A stretch of DNA of 64,000 bases from Bog-473 sp963726005 (lineage in GTDB: Bacteria > Actinomycetota > Acidimicrobiia > Acidimicrobiales > RAAP-2). The notes beneath the pieces are model-generated. The model was not told where the DNA came from and searched no databases. It saw only the letters and a list, made by a program, of their open reading frames with translations. The position numbers were made by a program, and so were the translations under genes. The stretch covers positions 1-64,000 of the forward strand of contig CAVSAT010000004.1 of assembly GCA_963726005.1 (NCBI GenBank). The letters are read 5' to 3'. Shown here piece after piece: positions 45,113 through 53,678 of this stretch (position 1 is the first letter of the stretch; every line of letters starts with the position of its first letter).

Positions 45113-45607
45113 TCACCGAACGTTCCAATTCGTTGCGGGTGTCGGGTTGGAGGACTGCTTCCGGTAGCTGAGGTCGAAGTCATGCCGCCAGGATTCGCCG
45201 TCCTGGCAGATTTCCCAGGTGCCCACGATGCCCTGGCCGTCACTGCTGATGGCGCCCGTGAAGCGCTGGGCAAAGTCGAGAGGCGAGTAGTCGGCTTCGT
45301 CACGCCAGAGCTTCCACAGGCCATCGTCGAGTGTCATTTGATACACGCGTGCCACTCCACGTGAGTCGAAGTAGTGCTGTAGGTAACGGCCGTTGGTTGT
45401 TGAATCTCGCCCGATCAGTGCGATTCCGTCTGGCGCTCCCGGTAGTGGGACCGACCAGCGTTGGACCAGGAGCTGTCCGCCAGTCAGCCACTCGAACACG
45501 ACACGGGCGTCGACATCGGCCGGTGGCATGTCCTCGAACCGAGCCTCCATGCTCCATTCGCCGACCAACACGTTGAGCGCGGCCCATTCCTCATTCGGCT
45601 GCATCAT
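45113..45607 (-). CDS. DUF1579-like beta-barrel protein
   Basis: 164 residues. The N-terminus LNVLVGEWSMEARFEDMPPA and later segments VVFEWLTGGQLLVQRWSVPL, IGRDSTTNGRYLQHYFDSRG, VARVYQMTLDDGLWKLWRDE and DFAQRFTGAISSDGQGIVGT fit lipocalin-like DUF1579 relatives, which hold small ligands in a beta-barrel. No ligand can be named. The gene is flanked by intergenic DNA; the 266 bp 45608-45873 hold nothing I can support. Confidence 0.7.
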   Translation of the reverse strand: MMQPNEEWAALNVLVGEWSMEARFEDMPPADVDARVVFEWLTGGQLLVQRWSVPLPGAPDGIALIGRDSTTNGRYLQHYFDSRGVARVYQMTLDDGLWKLWRDEADYSPLDFAQRFTGAISSDGQGIVGTWEICQDGESWRHDFDLSYRKQSSNPTPATNWNVR

Positions 45608-45873
45608 CGGGCAGTATTGATCGGCTGGTACACGTTGATCACCGTGCCGTTGGTAAACACTTGGTCTTGTCGAGATCCATTCTTAGCGGTTTGACGAGCG
45701 TCCAGTGCGCCCCTTGGCCACCGCTGGCGAGACCCCGCGTCGCTCCGCTACCTCAAGATTCGTCACCCCGAGGCACACGCAGACGATGCGACAGCGCAGC
45801 GCCAGGCGCTGCACACTTTTCGGCCGCTTAACGCCGCGCTCCAGACGAAGGCCGTGTGCACGGTCCTCGCTGG

Positions 45874-47662
45874 TCAGCCGAAGTTGTATCTCAGCGCGGC
45901 GGCGGTGTTGGGGTTGGAACCATTGTTGATGCTCGAGAATGAGTAGTCCCAGTAGTTGGCCTCCAAGACGTTGTTCGAAGCGATCCAGGCAGCCATGTCG
46001 TCAATGAATGTCGGATCGTCTCCACCGGAGACGACGTTGCCGGGATTCGAGACGGGTCCGGAGCCAGGAGCGCTGTTACCCCACCCAAGGCCCCATTCGG
46101 GGAGGACGATCTGCTTGGAGTTGGCAGCGGCGAAGGACGCCAGCCAGTTCAGCCCGTATGACTCGGTCTCGAGCACATTGAAGTTCGCCCGGGCTCCGGG
46201 GTAGGTGCCCACAGAGATGTCATAGACGTCCAGGCCGATGTAGTCGACGAAGGAGTTGCCCGGGTAGTAGTTGGCCAGGTTGCCCGCGCCCTGATCACCG
46301 TCGTTCGGGTTCCACTCGAAAGCGAAATGCTGGCCGGGGACCGAGCGCATCGCGGTCACGATGTTCTGGTAGTAGGCGACGAAGGCCGACGCGCAGCCGT
46401 TGGCCGCCCAGGAGAACCAGTGGCCGTTGAACTCCCAGCCGAGGCGGATGATGGAACCGGAGAACCCAGCGTTGACGATGTTCTGGCCTACGGTCTTGAA
46501 GTACGAGTTGAAGCTGCCCGTTGCGCCTTGGGTCGGGCCGTAACAACTCCCTCCCGGCGTGGACGGATCGGGGTTGGGGCTGTAGGTGTTCGGGAGCATC
46601 GGGACACCCCAGGTCATGGTGTAGCCCTTGTTCTCCCAGGCGCTGTAGGGCCAACTGGCCTGGGTCATCCGCGCCCAGTTCGTACCGTCGAGGAAGTCCA
46701 TGGCGTAGCGGGGCTGGAACCCCAATGTTGAAGTGAAGTCGGCTGCCGCTGAAGCGTTTCCCGATCCCGAGAAGACGCCGAGCAGCGAGGAGAGCGCCCC
46801 TGATGACTGCGGGAAGGGTGTCCAGGTGGGCGTCTGACTCGACGATTGAATATCCGGCGACACCCGGGACGACCAACATACCAATGGCCGTCTTGCCCTG
46901 ACCTCCGAGGGAGCCGTAGAACGCGGCGTCCCCATAGTTGAAGACTCCGCCATCAGAGGCGACGAGCCAGTAACCGTGGCCGTCGGGTGTGGCAGCCATA
47001 CCCACGATGGGCTGGTTGAGGCGGAGCGAGCCGCTGGAACCGAAGAAGCCGGCATCGCCGTAGGAAAAGATGCCCCCGTCGGATGCCACCAGCCAGTAAC
47101 CCTCCCCGTCAGATGTCGAAGCCATGCCGACGATGGGCTGATTGAGGCTGATGGATCCGGTCGAACCGTAGAAGTGGGCGTCGCCGTAGGAGAACACGCC
47201 TCCGTCCGACGCCACCAGCCAGTAACCCTCCCCGTCAGACGTCGAAGCCATGCCGACGATGGGCTGATTGAGGCGGATGGATCCGGTCGAACCGTAGAAG
47301 TGGGCGTCGCCATAGGAGAACACGCCTCCGTCCGACGCCACGAGCCAGTAGCCGTGCCCGTCGATGGTCGACGCCATTCCCACCGCAGGTCGGTTGATCG
47401 GACCGCTGACGCCGCCCATGTAGGGGGCACCGCCGTAGGCGTAGACGGCGCCGGCGCCGTTGGTCATCCAGTACCCGCCGGTTGGATCGGCCGAGAAGAG
47501 GTGCCCGGCACCGTAGTCCGATGTGGTGACTGGGGCTTGAGATCGGGCTGCAGCCCCCGCAGGTGAGGCTGGGGACAGGACGGCGCACGAGCAGATCGCC
47601 CCGATCGCGGCAGCGCCGAGCATGGCTCGGAGAACGGTAGGAAAGTTGCTCAATCGGGTCAT
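45874..47662 (-). pseudogene. Secreted GH26-like glycoside hydrolase with N-terminal repeats, one frameshift
   Basis: About 596 residues when the frames join near 46820. ATG 47662 gives a signal peptide ending SPASPAGAAA. Residues 60-270 are four to five copies of a repeat of about 37 residues around GYWLVASDGGVFSYGDAHFY, common in Acidimicrobiia-type surface proteins. The C-terminal 310 residues form a GH26-like barrel: RYAMDFLDGTNW, IIRLGWEFNGHWFSWAANGC (candidate acid/base Glu in WEF), FAFEWNPNDG, VDYIGLDVYD, and VLPEWGLGW with the second candidate Glu. Predicted to cleave a beta-glycan such as mannan outside the cell. Confidence 0.75.
46960..47400 (-). repeat. Tandem repeats of about 111 bp coding for the GYWLVASDGG units
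   Basis: Successive units of 37 codons share long identical DNA stretches: ACGCCTCCGTCCGACGCCAC recurs at about 47205 and 47325, and CCATGCCGACGATGGGCTGA at about 47130 and 47250. The near-identity at DNA level indicates recent duplication or gene conversion within the hydrolase gene. Confidence 0.7.
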
Positions 47663-47872
47663 GTCGCTCAACCGCAGATGCCGGCGTTCGCTGCCGGACG
47701 CTCGGTCAGGAACCGGCGGCCCTGACATCACCGTGTGCGCCAGCGTGCAAAAGGCACTGACCGCCGACGCTCAGGGCTCAGTTATTGCCCTCGGCGGGAT
47801 CCGTGGCCACTTGAGGAGACCGCCCAGGACTGTTGCCGGGCCCATCCGGCGGCCGGCAGTGGGCGGTGACGC

Positions 47873-48697
47873 TCAGGCGTCGCGGCGGACCAGGAGGACG
47901 CCGCCGATGACGAGGGTCGCAACGGCATAGCCGCACAGGATGGCGAACCCGAGCCAGGGGCTGAAGGCCGAGCCTTGGTCGGCCGCGTGGTGCACCGTCG
48001 CCATACTGTCGCTGATGTTGAACGGGAGGAACTTGCCGATGGCCTGGTTCATGGACGAGGGCAGCGCCTGGACGAGGATGGGCAGGACGAGCAGCAATCC
48101 GACGTAGGTCGAGATGGCTCCGGCCGTGTGGCGGATGATGGTTGCCAGGCCGAGGGCCAAAAGTCCGAGCACGGCCAGGACGAGTCCGGCGCCGGCGACT
48201 GCCCGCAGCACGCCCGGCTGCGACAGTGCGGCGTGGGGCGCCGGGGCCTTCACCAGGGCTTGGCCGACGAAGAAGGCGCTGAACGACAGCACCTCTCCCA
48301 CGATCACGGCAACCGCGCCGAATACGGCGGCCTTGGCGGCGAGCACCAGGGGACGATTCGGAATGGCGGACAGGGTCGATCGAATGGTCCCCGTGCCGTA
48401 CTCGGCGCTCATCACGAGCACACCGAGCACACCGATGACGAGCTGGCTGAAGAACAGTCCGGTGAGGCTGATCCGGGTCGGATCGAACGTCAACCGGTCG
48501 ACGAGTGACAACGAGTGCCAGTTGTTCGACCGGGCGATGATGGCGATGGTGCCGATGCCGACGGTGATGACGGCCATGGCCCCGAGGCTCCACATCGTCG
48601 AACGGACGGTCCGGAGCTTGACCCATTCGGAGCGGAGCACGCTCGGAATCCGGATGTGTCGGGCTTCGCTGCCCGGAGTGGTGAGGGTGAGTGCCAT
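47873..48697 (-). CDS. ABC-2-type transporter permease
   Basis: 274 residues from ATG 48697, preferred because AGGAAAG lies upstream. Six hydrophobic segments are visible, among them SLGAMAVITVGIGTIAIIAR, GLFFSQLVIGVLGVLVMSAE, LVLAAKAAVFGAVAVIVGEV and AVAGAGLVLAVLGLLALGLA. The sequence EYGTGTIRSTLSAIPNR after TM2 is the usual ABC-2 loop. It pairs with the ATPase gene that ends 8 bp upstream. Predicted drug or peptide exporter under the adjacent two-component system. Confidence 0.85.
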   Translation of the reverse strand: MALTLTTPGSEARHIRIPSVLRSEWVKLRTVRSTMWSLGAMAVITVGIGTIAIIARSNNWHSLSLVDRLTFDPTRISLTGLFFSQLVIGVLGVLVMSAEYGTGTIRSTLSAIPNRPLVLAAKAAVFGAVAVIVGEVLSFSAFFVGQALVKAPAPHAALSQPGVLRAVAGAGLVLAVLGLLALGLATIIRHTAGAISTYVGLLLVLPILVQALPSSMNQAIGKFLPFNISDSMATVHHAADQGSAFSPWLGFAILCGYAVATLVIGGVLLVRRDA

Positions 48698-48704
48698 GAG
48701 TGCT

Positions 48705-49658
48705 CTACTTTCCTGAAACGAGGGACGGGTCACGGGCAATGCGGTGCGCCGAGGTGTCGGTGCCGTGAAACTCGACGCTGTCTCGGGTGATCTCCATGAA
48801 CGCCTCTTCGAGCGACGCCGTTTGGGTGGACAATTCGTGCAGGTGGATGCCGGAGGACCCGGCCAACTCGCCGACCTCTGCCGCTGTCGTGCCCTTGACG
48901 GCCAGCGCTCCGTCGTCCTCCATGGCGGTCTGTGCGCCGCCCGCAGTCAGCAGCCGGGCGAGCTCACCGATGCGCGGTGAGCGAACCCGGACGAACTGAC
49001 CCGAGCTCTCGGCGATGAAGTCGGACATCGTCCCGGTGGAGATCAGGCGGCCCCGCCCGATCACCACCAGGTGATCGGCGGTGAGCGCCATCTCGCTCAT
49101 CAGGTGGCTCGAGACGAAGACCGTCCGACCCTCCGCGGCCAGGCTCTTGAGCAGGTTGCGCACCCAGAGGATCCCCTCGGGGTCGAGGCCGTTGATCGGC
49201 TCGTCGAAGAGGAGCACCCCCGGATCGCCGAGCAGCGCGGCGGCAATCCCGAGGCGTTGGCCCATGCCGAGCGAGAACTTGCCCACGCGCTTCTTCGCCA
49301 CGGCGGCGAGCCCGACCATCTCGAGCACGGCGTCGATCCTCGCCGTCGGGATGTCGTTGGACCGTGCCAGGTATAAGAGGTGGTTGTACGCGCTCCGGCC
49401 CGGGTGGATGGCCTTGGCCTCCAGGAGGGCGCCGACCTCGGTGAGCGGCAGCGGCAAGCCGCGGTACGGGCGCCCGTTGACCGTGGTGGATCCCTCGTTG
49501 GGCAGATCGAGACCCATGATCATGCGCATGGTCGTCGACTTCCCGGATCCGTTGGGACCGAGGAATCCTGTGACCTGGCCGGGCCGCACCTCGAAGGACA
49601 GGTCATCGACCGCGACCGTCTCCTTGTACCTCTTTGTCACGCCATCTACCACAATCAC
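48705..49658 (-). CDS. ABC transporter ATP-binding protein
   Basis: 317 residues from GTG 49658, preceded by AGGAGACGA. Walker A is GPNGSGKSTT, the signature is FSLGMGQRLGIA, Walker B is VLLFDEPINGLDP, and the H-loop is FVSSHLM. The C-terminal 80 residues form the extra domain of DrrA/bacitracin-type NBDs. Divergent from a histidine kinase/response regulator pair. The perfect palindrome at 49818-49839 lies in the shared upstream region. Confidence 0.88.
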   Translation of the reverse strand: MIVVDGVTKRYKETVAVDDLSFEVRPGQVTGFLGPNGSGKSTTMRMIMGLDLPNEGSTTVNGRPYRGLPLPLTEVGALLEAKAIHPGRSAYNHLLYLARSNDIPTARIDAVLEMVGLAAVAKKRVGKFSLGMGQRLGIAAALLGDPGVLLFDEPINGLDPEGILWVRNLLKSLAAEGRTVFVSSHLMSEMALTADHLVVIGRGRLISTGTMSDFIAESSGQFVRVRSPRIGELARLLTAGGAQTAMEDDGALAVKGTTAAEVGELAGSSGIHLHELSTQTASLEEAFMEITRDSVEFHGTDTSAHRIARDPSLVSGK

Positions 49659-49817
49659 GATCTCGTCTCCTGTCTTGCGACGTGCGTCGGTCGCTGCGGA
49701 CGCCCGAACGTCCAAGTCGTAAGACGATGGTGACCGATCGGCGCTCGTCGAACATCGGCCCGACGGACATTTCCGGCCCACCTCGGGACGCAGGCAGAGG
49801 GTCGGGACGACCTCAGC

Positions 49818-49839
49818 GCCTACATCCCAGGATGTAGGC
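49818..49839. promoter_or_regulatory. Perfect palindromic operator candidate
   Basis: GCCTACATCC, spacer CA, GGATGTAGGC: ten-base arms with no mismatch. It sits between the divergent ABC exporter operon (start 49658) and the kinase gene (start 49875-49896). It is a good candidate binding site for the NarL-type response regulator at 51126, controlling both the exporter and its own operon. Confidence 0.65.
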
Positions 49840-49874
49840 GAAAAGCATCCGGGGAACGACGCAGGCAGGGAGGT

Positions 49875-51129
49875 GTGTCAGTAGCGTCGCGGGATATGCC
49901 TTCAGCCCGGCTGGGCAGCGATCTGCCCCGTCCACCGTTTCTGGAACGGGTCACTGCCCGGCAGTGGGTCATCGTCGACGTCGTCATTGCCGGGGCGTTC
50001 CTCCTCGGCGGCACGCTGCAGCTCTTCTTGACGCCCCGCCTCCACGGCGCAGCCCCCGACTGGGTGATCTGGCCGTTCTATGTTGCCGCGTCCGTTCCCG
50101 TGGCCTTCCGGCGTCGTTGGCCGGAGGCGGCGCTCGTCTGCGTGAGCCTGGCCCTCACGGCCACGACACTGCTCGGCAATTCGCTGGCACCGGCGCCGGT
50201 GTTGGCGTTGCCTCTCTACACGGTGACGGTCAAGTATTCACGCCGGCAATCGCTGCTGGTGCTCGCAGTGGTCGAGTCCTTCCTCGCCGTCGCACTGCTC
50301 GTCACCTCGATCGTTCGCCCAATTTCGCGGCGACGTGACCTCGGACATCATTCTGGCTGCAGCGACCTGGTTTGTCGGCGACAGCGTGCGGACCCGGCGC
50401 GCGTACCAAGCCGGGCTGGTCGAGCAGGCCGGGGAGCGACAGCGCCAGGAGTTGGACCGGGCTCAGCGTGCCGTCGCCGAGGAACGCATGGAGATAGCCC
50501 GGGAGCTCCACGATGTGATCGCCCACAGTCTCAGCGTCATCGCGATCCAGTCGGGCGTGGGCCGACACGTCATCGACGATCAGCCCGGGGAGGCCAAGGC
50601 CGCGCTGTCGGCCATCGAGGACACAAGCCGGTCGGCCCTCCATGAGCTTCGCCGGGTCCTGGGCGTGCTTCGCCGGGCCAACAGGGACGACGTCGACCTC
50701 GCCCCCGCTCCAACCCTGGCCGATCTGGACGACCTGGTCGACAACGTGCGCGGCGCCGGAATCCCGATCGATCTGGCCTGCAGCGGTACAACGTCGTCGC
50801 TGCCCCAGGGTCTCGAGCTGTCCGTGTATCGCATCGTGCAGGAGGCGCTGACCAACGTGGTGAAGCACGCGCCCTCCGCCTCGACGTGGATCAGCATCGA
50901 TCGGCGGCCCGACACACTCGAGGTGACCGTCACGAATCGGCCTCCCCTGAAGGGAACGGCCCTGAATGGGGGACTCGTTCACGGGGAGGCGCGTGATGGT
51001 CGTGCCGGACACGGCATCATCGGGATGACCGAGAGAGCCGCCGCGTTCGGCGGGACCTTGACTGCGTCGCCGCTTCCGGACGGGGGTTTCGAGGTCCACG
51101 CGCTCCTGCCCCTCGGCGAGCCGTCGTGA
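49875..51129 (+). pseudogene. Sensor histidine kinase (NarL/DesK type), one frameshift
   Basis: About 415 residues when frames join near 50320. The N-terminal half has four to five TM helices (VIVDVVIAGAFLLGGTLQLF, VIWPFYVAASVPVAF, ALVCVSLALTATTLLG, LLVLAVVESFLAVALLVTSI). The C-terminal half has HisKA_3 with RMEIARELHDVIAHSLSVIA (phosphoacceptor His) and an HATPase domain with RIVQEALTNVVKHA and GHGIIGMTERAAAFGG. No extracellular sensor domain is visible, as in intramembrane-sensing kinases near ABC exporters. The stop overlaps the response regulator start by 4 bp. The start may be ATG 49896. Confidence 0.82.
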
Positions 51130-51782
51130 CCAGGGTGGTCGTGGTTGACGATCAGACCCTGGTGCGCGCCGGCTTCCGCGTCCTCGTGAATTCGGCACCC
51201 GATCTCGAGGTTGTCGGGGAGGCCGCCGACGGCCTCGAGGCCGTGTCGGTCGTGGCTGCGACCCGGCCTGATGTCGTACTCATGGACGTGCGCATGCCCA
51301 GACTGGACGGGCTCGAGGCCACCCGTCAGATTGCGCTCGCTCGTCCCGCCAATACCAGCAGGATCCTCATGCTCACGACCTTTGACCTCGACGAGTACAT
51401 CTTCGACGCGTTGCGCCTCGGCGCCAGCGGGTTTCTGCTGAAGGACACGCCTCCCGAAGAGCTCCTGGCCGCCATTCGGGTGATTGCGCAAGGCGACGCG
51501 CTCCTGGCGCCCAGCGTGACCCGGCGGCTGATCGCCGAGTTCGTCAGCCGACCGGTCGAGGCAGCGCCGCCGAGCGGCCGGCTCGACGTGCTGACCGAGC
51601 GCGAACGCGAGGTGCTGACCGCCATCGGACAGGGCGGCTCGAACGCCGAGATCGGTGCTGCCCTGCACATGAGTGTCGCCACCGCCAAGACCCATGTCAG
51701 TCGGATTCTGGCGAAGCTCGACGCGCGGGATCGCACGCAGCTCGTGGTGATCGCATTCCAGACCGGCCTGGTCTCGGCCTAG
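51126..51782 (+). CDS. NarL-family response regulator
   Basis: 218 residues. The receiver has VVVDDQTLVRAGFRVLVN, the phosphoacceptor in VVLMDVRMPRLDGLEATRQI (about residue 54), and the lysine in SGFLLKDTPPEELL. The LuxR domain is LTEREREVLTAIGQGGSNAE and IGAALHMSVATAKTHVSRIL. It is coupled to the kinase by a GTGA overlap and next to a divergent ABC exporter, so it probably activates that exporter through the palindrome at 49818. Confidence 0.9.
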   Translation: MTRVVVVDDQTLVRAGFRVLVNSAPDLEVVGEAADGLEAVSVVAATRPDVVLMDVRMPRLDGLEATRQIALARPANTSRILMLTTFDLDEYIFDALRLGASGFLLKDTPPEELLAAIRVIAQGDALLAPSVTRRLIAEFVSRPVEAAPPSGRLDVLTEREREVLTAIGQGGSNAEIGAALHMSVATAKTHVSRILAKLDARDRTQLVVIAFQTGLVSA

Positions 51783-51902
51783 GCGACCCCCGCCGTCCGT
51801 GCCCCGGGACGGGCGTCGGACAGCCGTTGACCGCGCGCACGTCGCGGCGGAGCGGAGACGGCGCCCTGTAGCCTGATGACGCGTCGTCCCGAGGGAGGGA
51901 AA

Positions 51903-53015
51903 ATGGAAACCGAAGCTGCTGTCCTGTGGGAGCGGCACGCGGACTGGAGCGTCGAGCCGATAGAGCTCGACCCGCCGCAGGCCGGCGAGGTCCTCATCCG
52001 GCTCGCGGCATCGGGCATGTGCCACTCCGACGAGCACCTTGTGACGGGCGACATGCCGGTGCCACTGCCGATCATCGGCGGCCACGAGGGCGCCGGGGTC
52101 GTGGAGGAGGTCGGGCCCGGCGTGACGGGGCTTGCGCCCGGTGACCATGTGGTCCTCGGTTTCGTCCCCGCCTGCGGGAAGTGCCCCTCGTGCGCCACCG
52201 GGCACTCCAACCTCTGCGACGTGGGCGGCGTGCTCATGGCCGGCCGGCAGATGGACGGGACCCTGCGTCATCACGCGCGCGGGCAGGACGTTGCCACCAT
52301 GGTCTGCCTCGGCACGTTCGCGCCCTACACGGTGGTGAACGAGGCGTCGTGCGTGAAGATCCTGCCGGACATCCCGCTCGACAAGGCCTGCCTGGTGGGG
52401 TGTGGCGTGACCACCGGTTGGGGCTCCGCTGTCTATGCGGCCGAGGTGCGCCCGGGGGACAATGTCGCCGTGATCGGCGTCGGCGGGATCGGCGCCTCGG
52501 CGATCCAGGGTGCCCGGCTCGCTGGCGCCGAGATGATCTTTGCCATCGACCCCGTCGAGCTCAAGCGCACCTTGGCCCCGACCTTCGGGGCCACCCACGT
52601 GGCCGCCTCGGTCGACGAGGCGTTCGCGCTGGTCCAGCAGGAGACCTGGGGTCGGATGTGCGACAAGGTCATCTGCGCGATGGGGGTCGGTTCGGGAGCG
52701 ATGATGGAGTCCATCCTGGGGCTCACCGCCAAGCGCGGGCGCGTCGTCGTCACGAACATCCATCCCATGGAGGAGCGGGATGTGACGATGAACCTCATGT
52801 ACCTGACGATCCTCGAGAAGCAGGTCGTTGGGAGCATCTTCGGGTCGGCCAACATCCACTCCGACATCCCGAAGCTGCTCAAGCTCTACCGCGAGGGGCA
52901 GCTCGACCTCGACTCCATGATCACGAACACCTACAAGCTGGGTGACATCAATCAGGGCTACCAGGACATGCGTGACGGCAAGAACATCCGCGGCGTCCTG
53001 CTCTACGACAGCTGA
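51903..53015 (+). CDS. NDMA-dependent-type zinc alcohol dehydrogenase
   Basis: 370 residues from ATG 51903, with GAGGGAGGGAAA upstream. Zinc ligands are in ASGMCHSDEHLVTGD and IIGGHEGAGVVEEVGPGV; the four-Cys cluster is ACGKCPSCATGHSNLC. Next come NAD binding (VAVIGVGGIGASAIQGARLA) and KRGRVVVTNIHPMEERDVTM. The segments VGCGVTTGWGSAVYAAEVRP and LLKLYREGQLDLDSMITNTY are characteristic of the actinobacterial NDMA-dependent group with tightly bound cofactor. It oxidises alcohols or formaldehyde adducts; the substrate is not fixed by sequence. No mycofactocin genes are adjacent. Confidence 0.87.
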   Translation: METEAAVLWERHADWSVEPIELDPPQAGEVLIRLAASGMCHSDEHLVTGDMPVPLPIIGGHEGAGVVEEVGPGVTGLAPGDHVVLGFVPACGKCPSCATGHSNLCDVGGVLMAGRQMDGTLRHHARGQDVATMVCLGTFAPYTVVNEASCVKILPDIPLDKACLVGCGVTTGWGSAVYAAEVRPGDNVAVIGVGGIGASAIQGARLAGAEMIFAIDPVELKRTLAPTFGATHVAASVDEAFALVQQETWGRMCDKVICAMGVGSGAMMESILGLTAKRGRVVVTNIHPMEERDVTMNLMYLTILEKQVVGSIFGSANIHSDIPKLLKLYREGQLDLDSMITNTYKLGDINQGYQDMRDGKNIRGVLLYDS

Positions 53016-53027
53016 GAGCGGGGAAGC

Positions 53028-53561
53028 TCAGGCGGCCGCGCCGTGGTGCGTGGCCCAGATGTCGTTGCAGCGCTCGCAGATCTCCTCGGGCACGACGCCG
53101 ACACGCATGAGAATCGCGAACACCTTGCAACCGAGGCACAGACCCAATGCCGACTCCAAGAAGGCGGCGCTCGCCAACAGGCCCAGCATCACCTCGGCGG
53201 CCGTCCAGTAGCCCAGGCCCGTCAGCATGAGGGCGGTCACCGAGAAGGCGACGCCCATCCCCTGCGCGAAGCGCTTGGGTGGGCCCGGTACCGGCCGTTC
53301 CGGCATCCCGAGCCTCGGCGTGACGAACCGCGTCACCAGCTGGCCGAGCGGGCTGAGCGTCGGCCCCGTGAGCACCCGGGCCACGAAGCCGTAGGCGATG
53401 ACCACGGTGGCCCATTCGAGGTTGAGGGCCAGGGTCAGCACGCACATGACGACGACGCCGGCGGCCACCAGGCGGGCCGACACCTCGTTCACCGGGTCGG
53501 GGAACGAGAAGAGTGCCCGCACCCGGCTCCGTCCCCGCTGCGTGGTGTGATTGCTGCCCAT
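53028..53561 (-). CDS. DUF4395 membrane protein
   Basis: 177 residues. Four hydrophobic segments: RLVAAGVVVMCVLTLALNLE, WATVVIAYGFVARVLTG, GVAFSVTALMLTGLGYWTAA and VMLGLLASAAFLESALGLCL. Two CxxC-like motifs are GLCLGCKVF and EEICERCNDIW. The FPDPVNEVSARLVA opening is typical of DUF4395, often found next to thiosulfate sulfurtransferases or thioredoxins; here the neighbours are an alcohol dehydrogenase and a citrate synthase. Possibly a redox-active membrane protein. Confidence 0.85.
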   Translation of the reverse strand: MGSNHTTQRGRSRVRALFSFPDPVNEVSARLVAAGVVVMCVLTLALNLEWATVVIAYGFVARVLTGPTLSPLGQLVTRFVTPRLGMPERPVPGPPKRFAQGMGVAFSVTALMLTGLGYWTAAEVMLGLLASAAFLESALGLCLGCKVFAILMRVGVVPEEICERCNDIWATHHGAAA

Positions 53562-53678
53562 GACCTGCTCCTTCTCGGCAAATACCGAACCCTGACCAGA
53601 TTAGTCGGGATTTGACCGGGCACTGCAGGGCGGGCGGGGCCGGCGGGGGGGTCAGCGCAGCAGCACCGACCGGCGCGG

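Noticed and set aside
45690..45873. Transposase remnant near the GH26 gene
   Set aside because: The frame has no DDE or HTH motif and only a low-complexity Arg-rich product.
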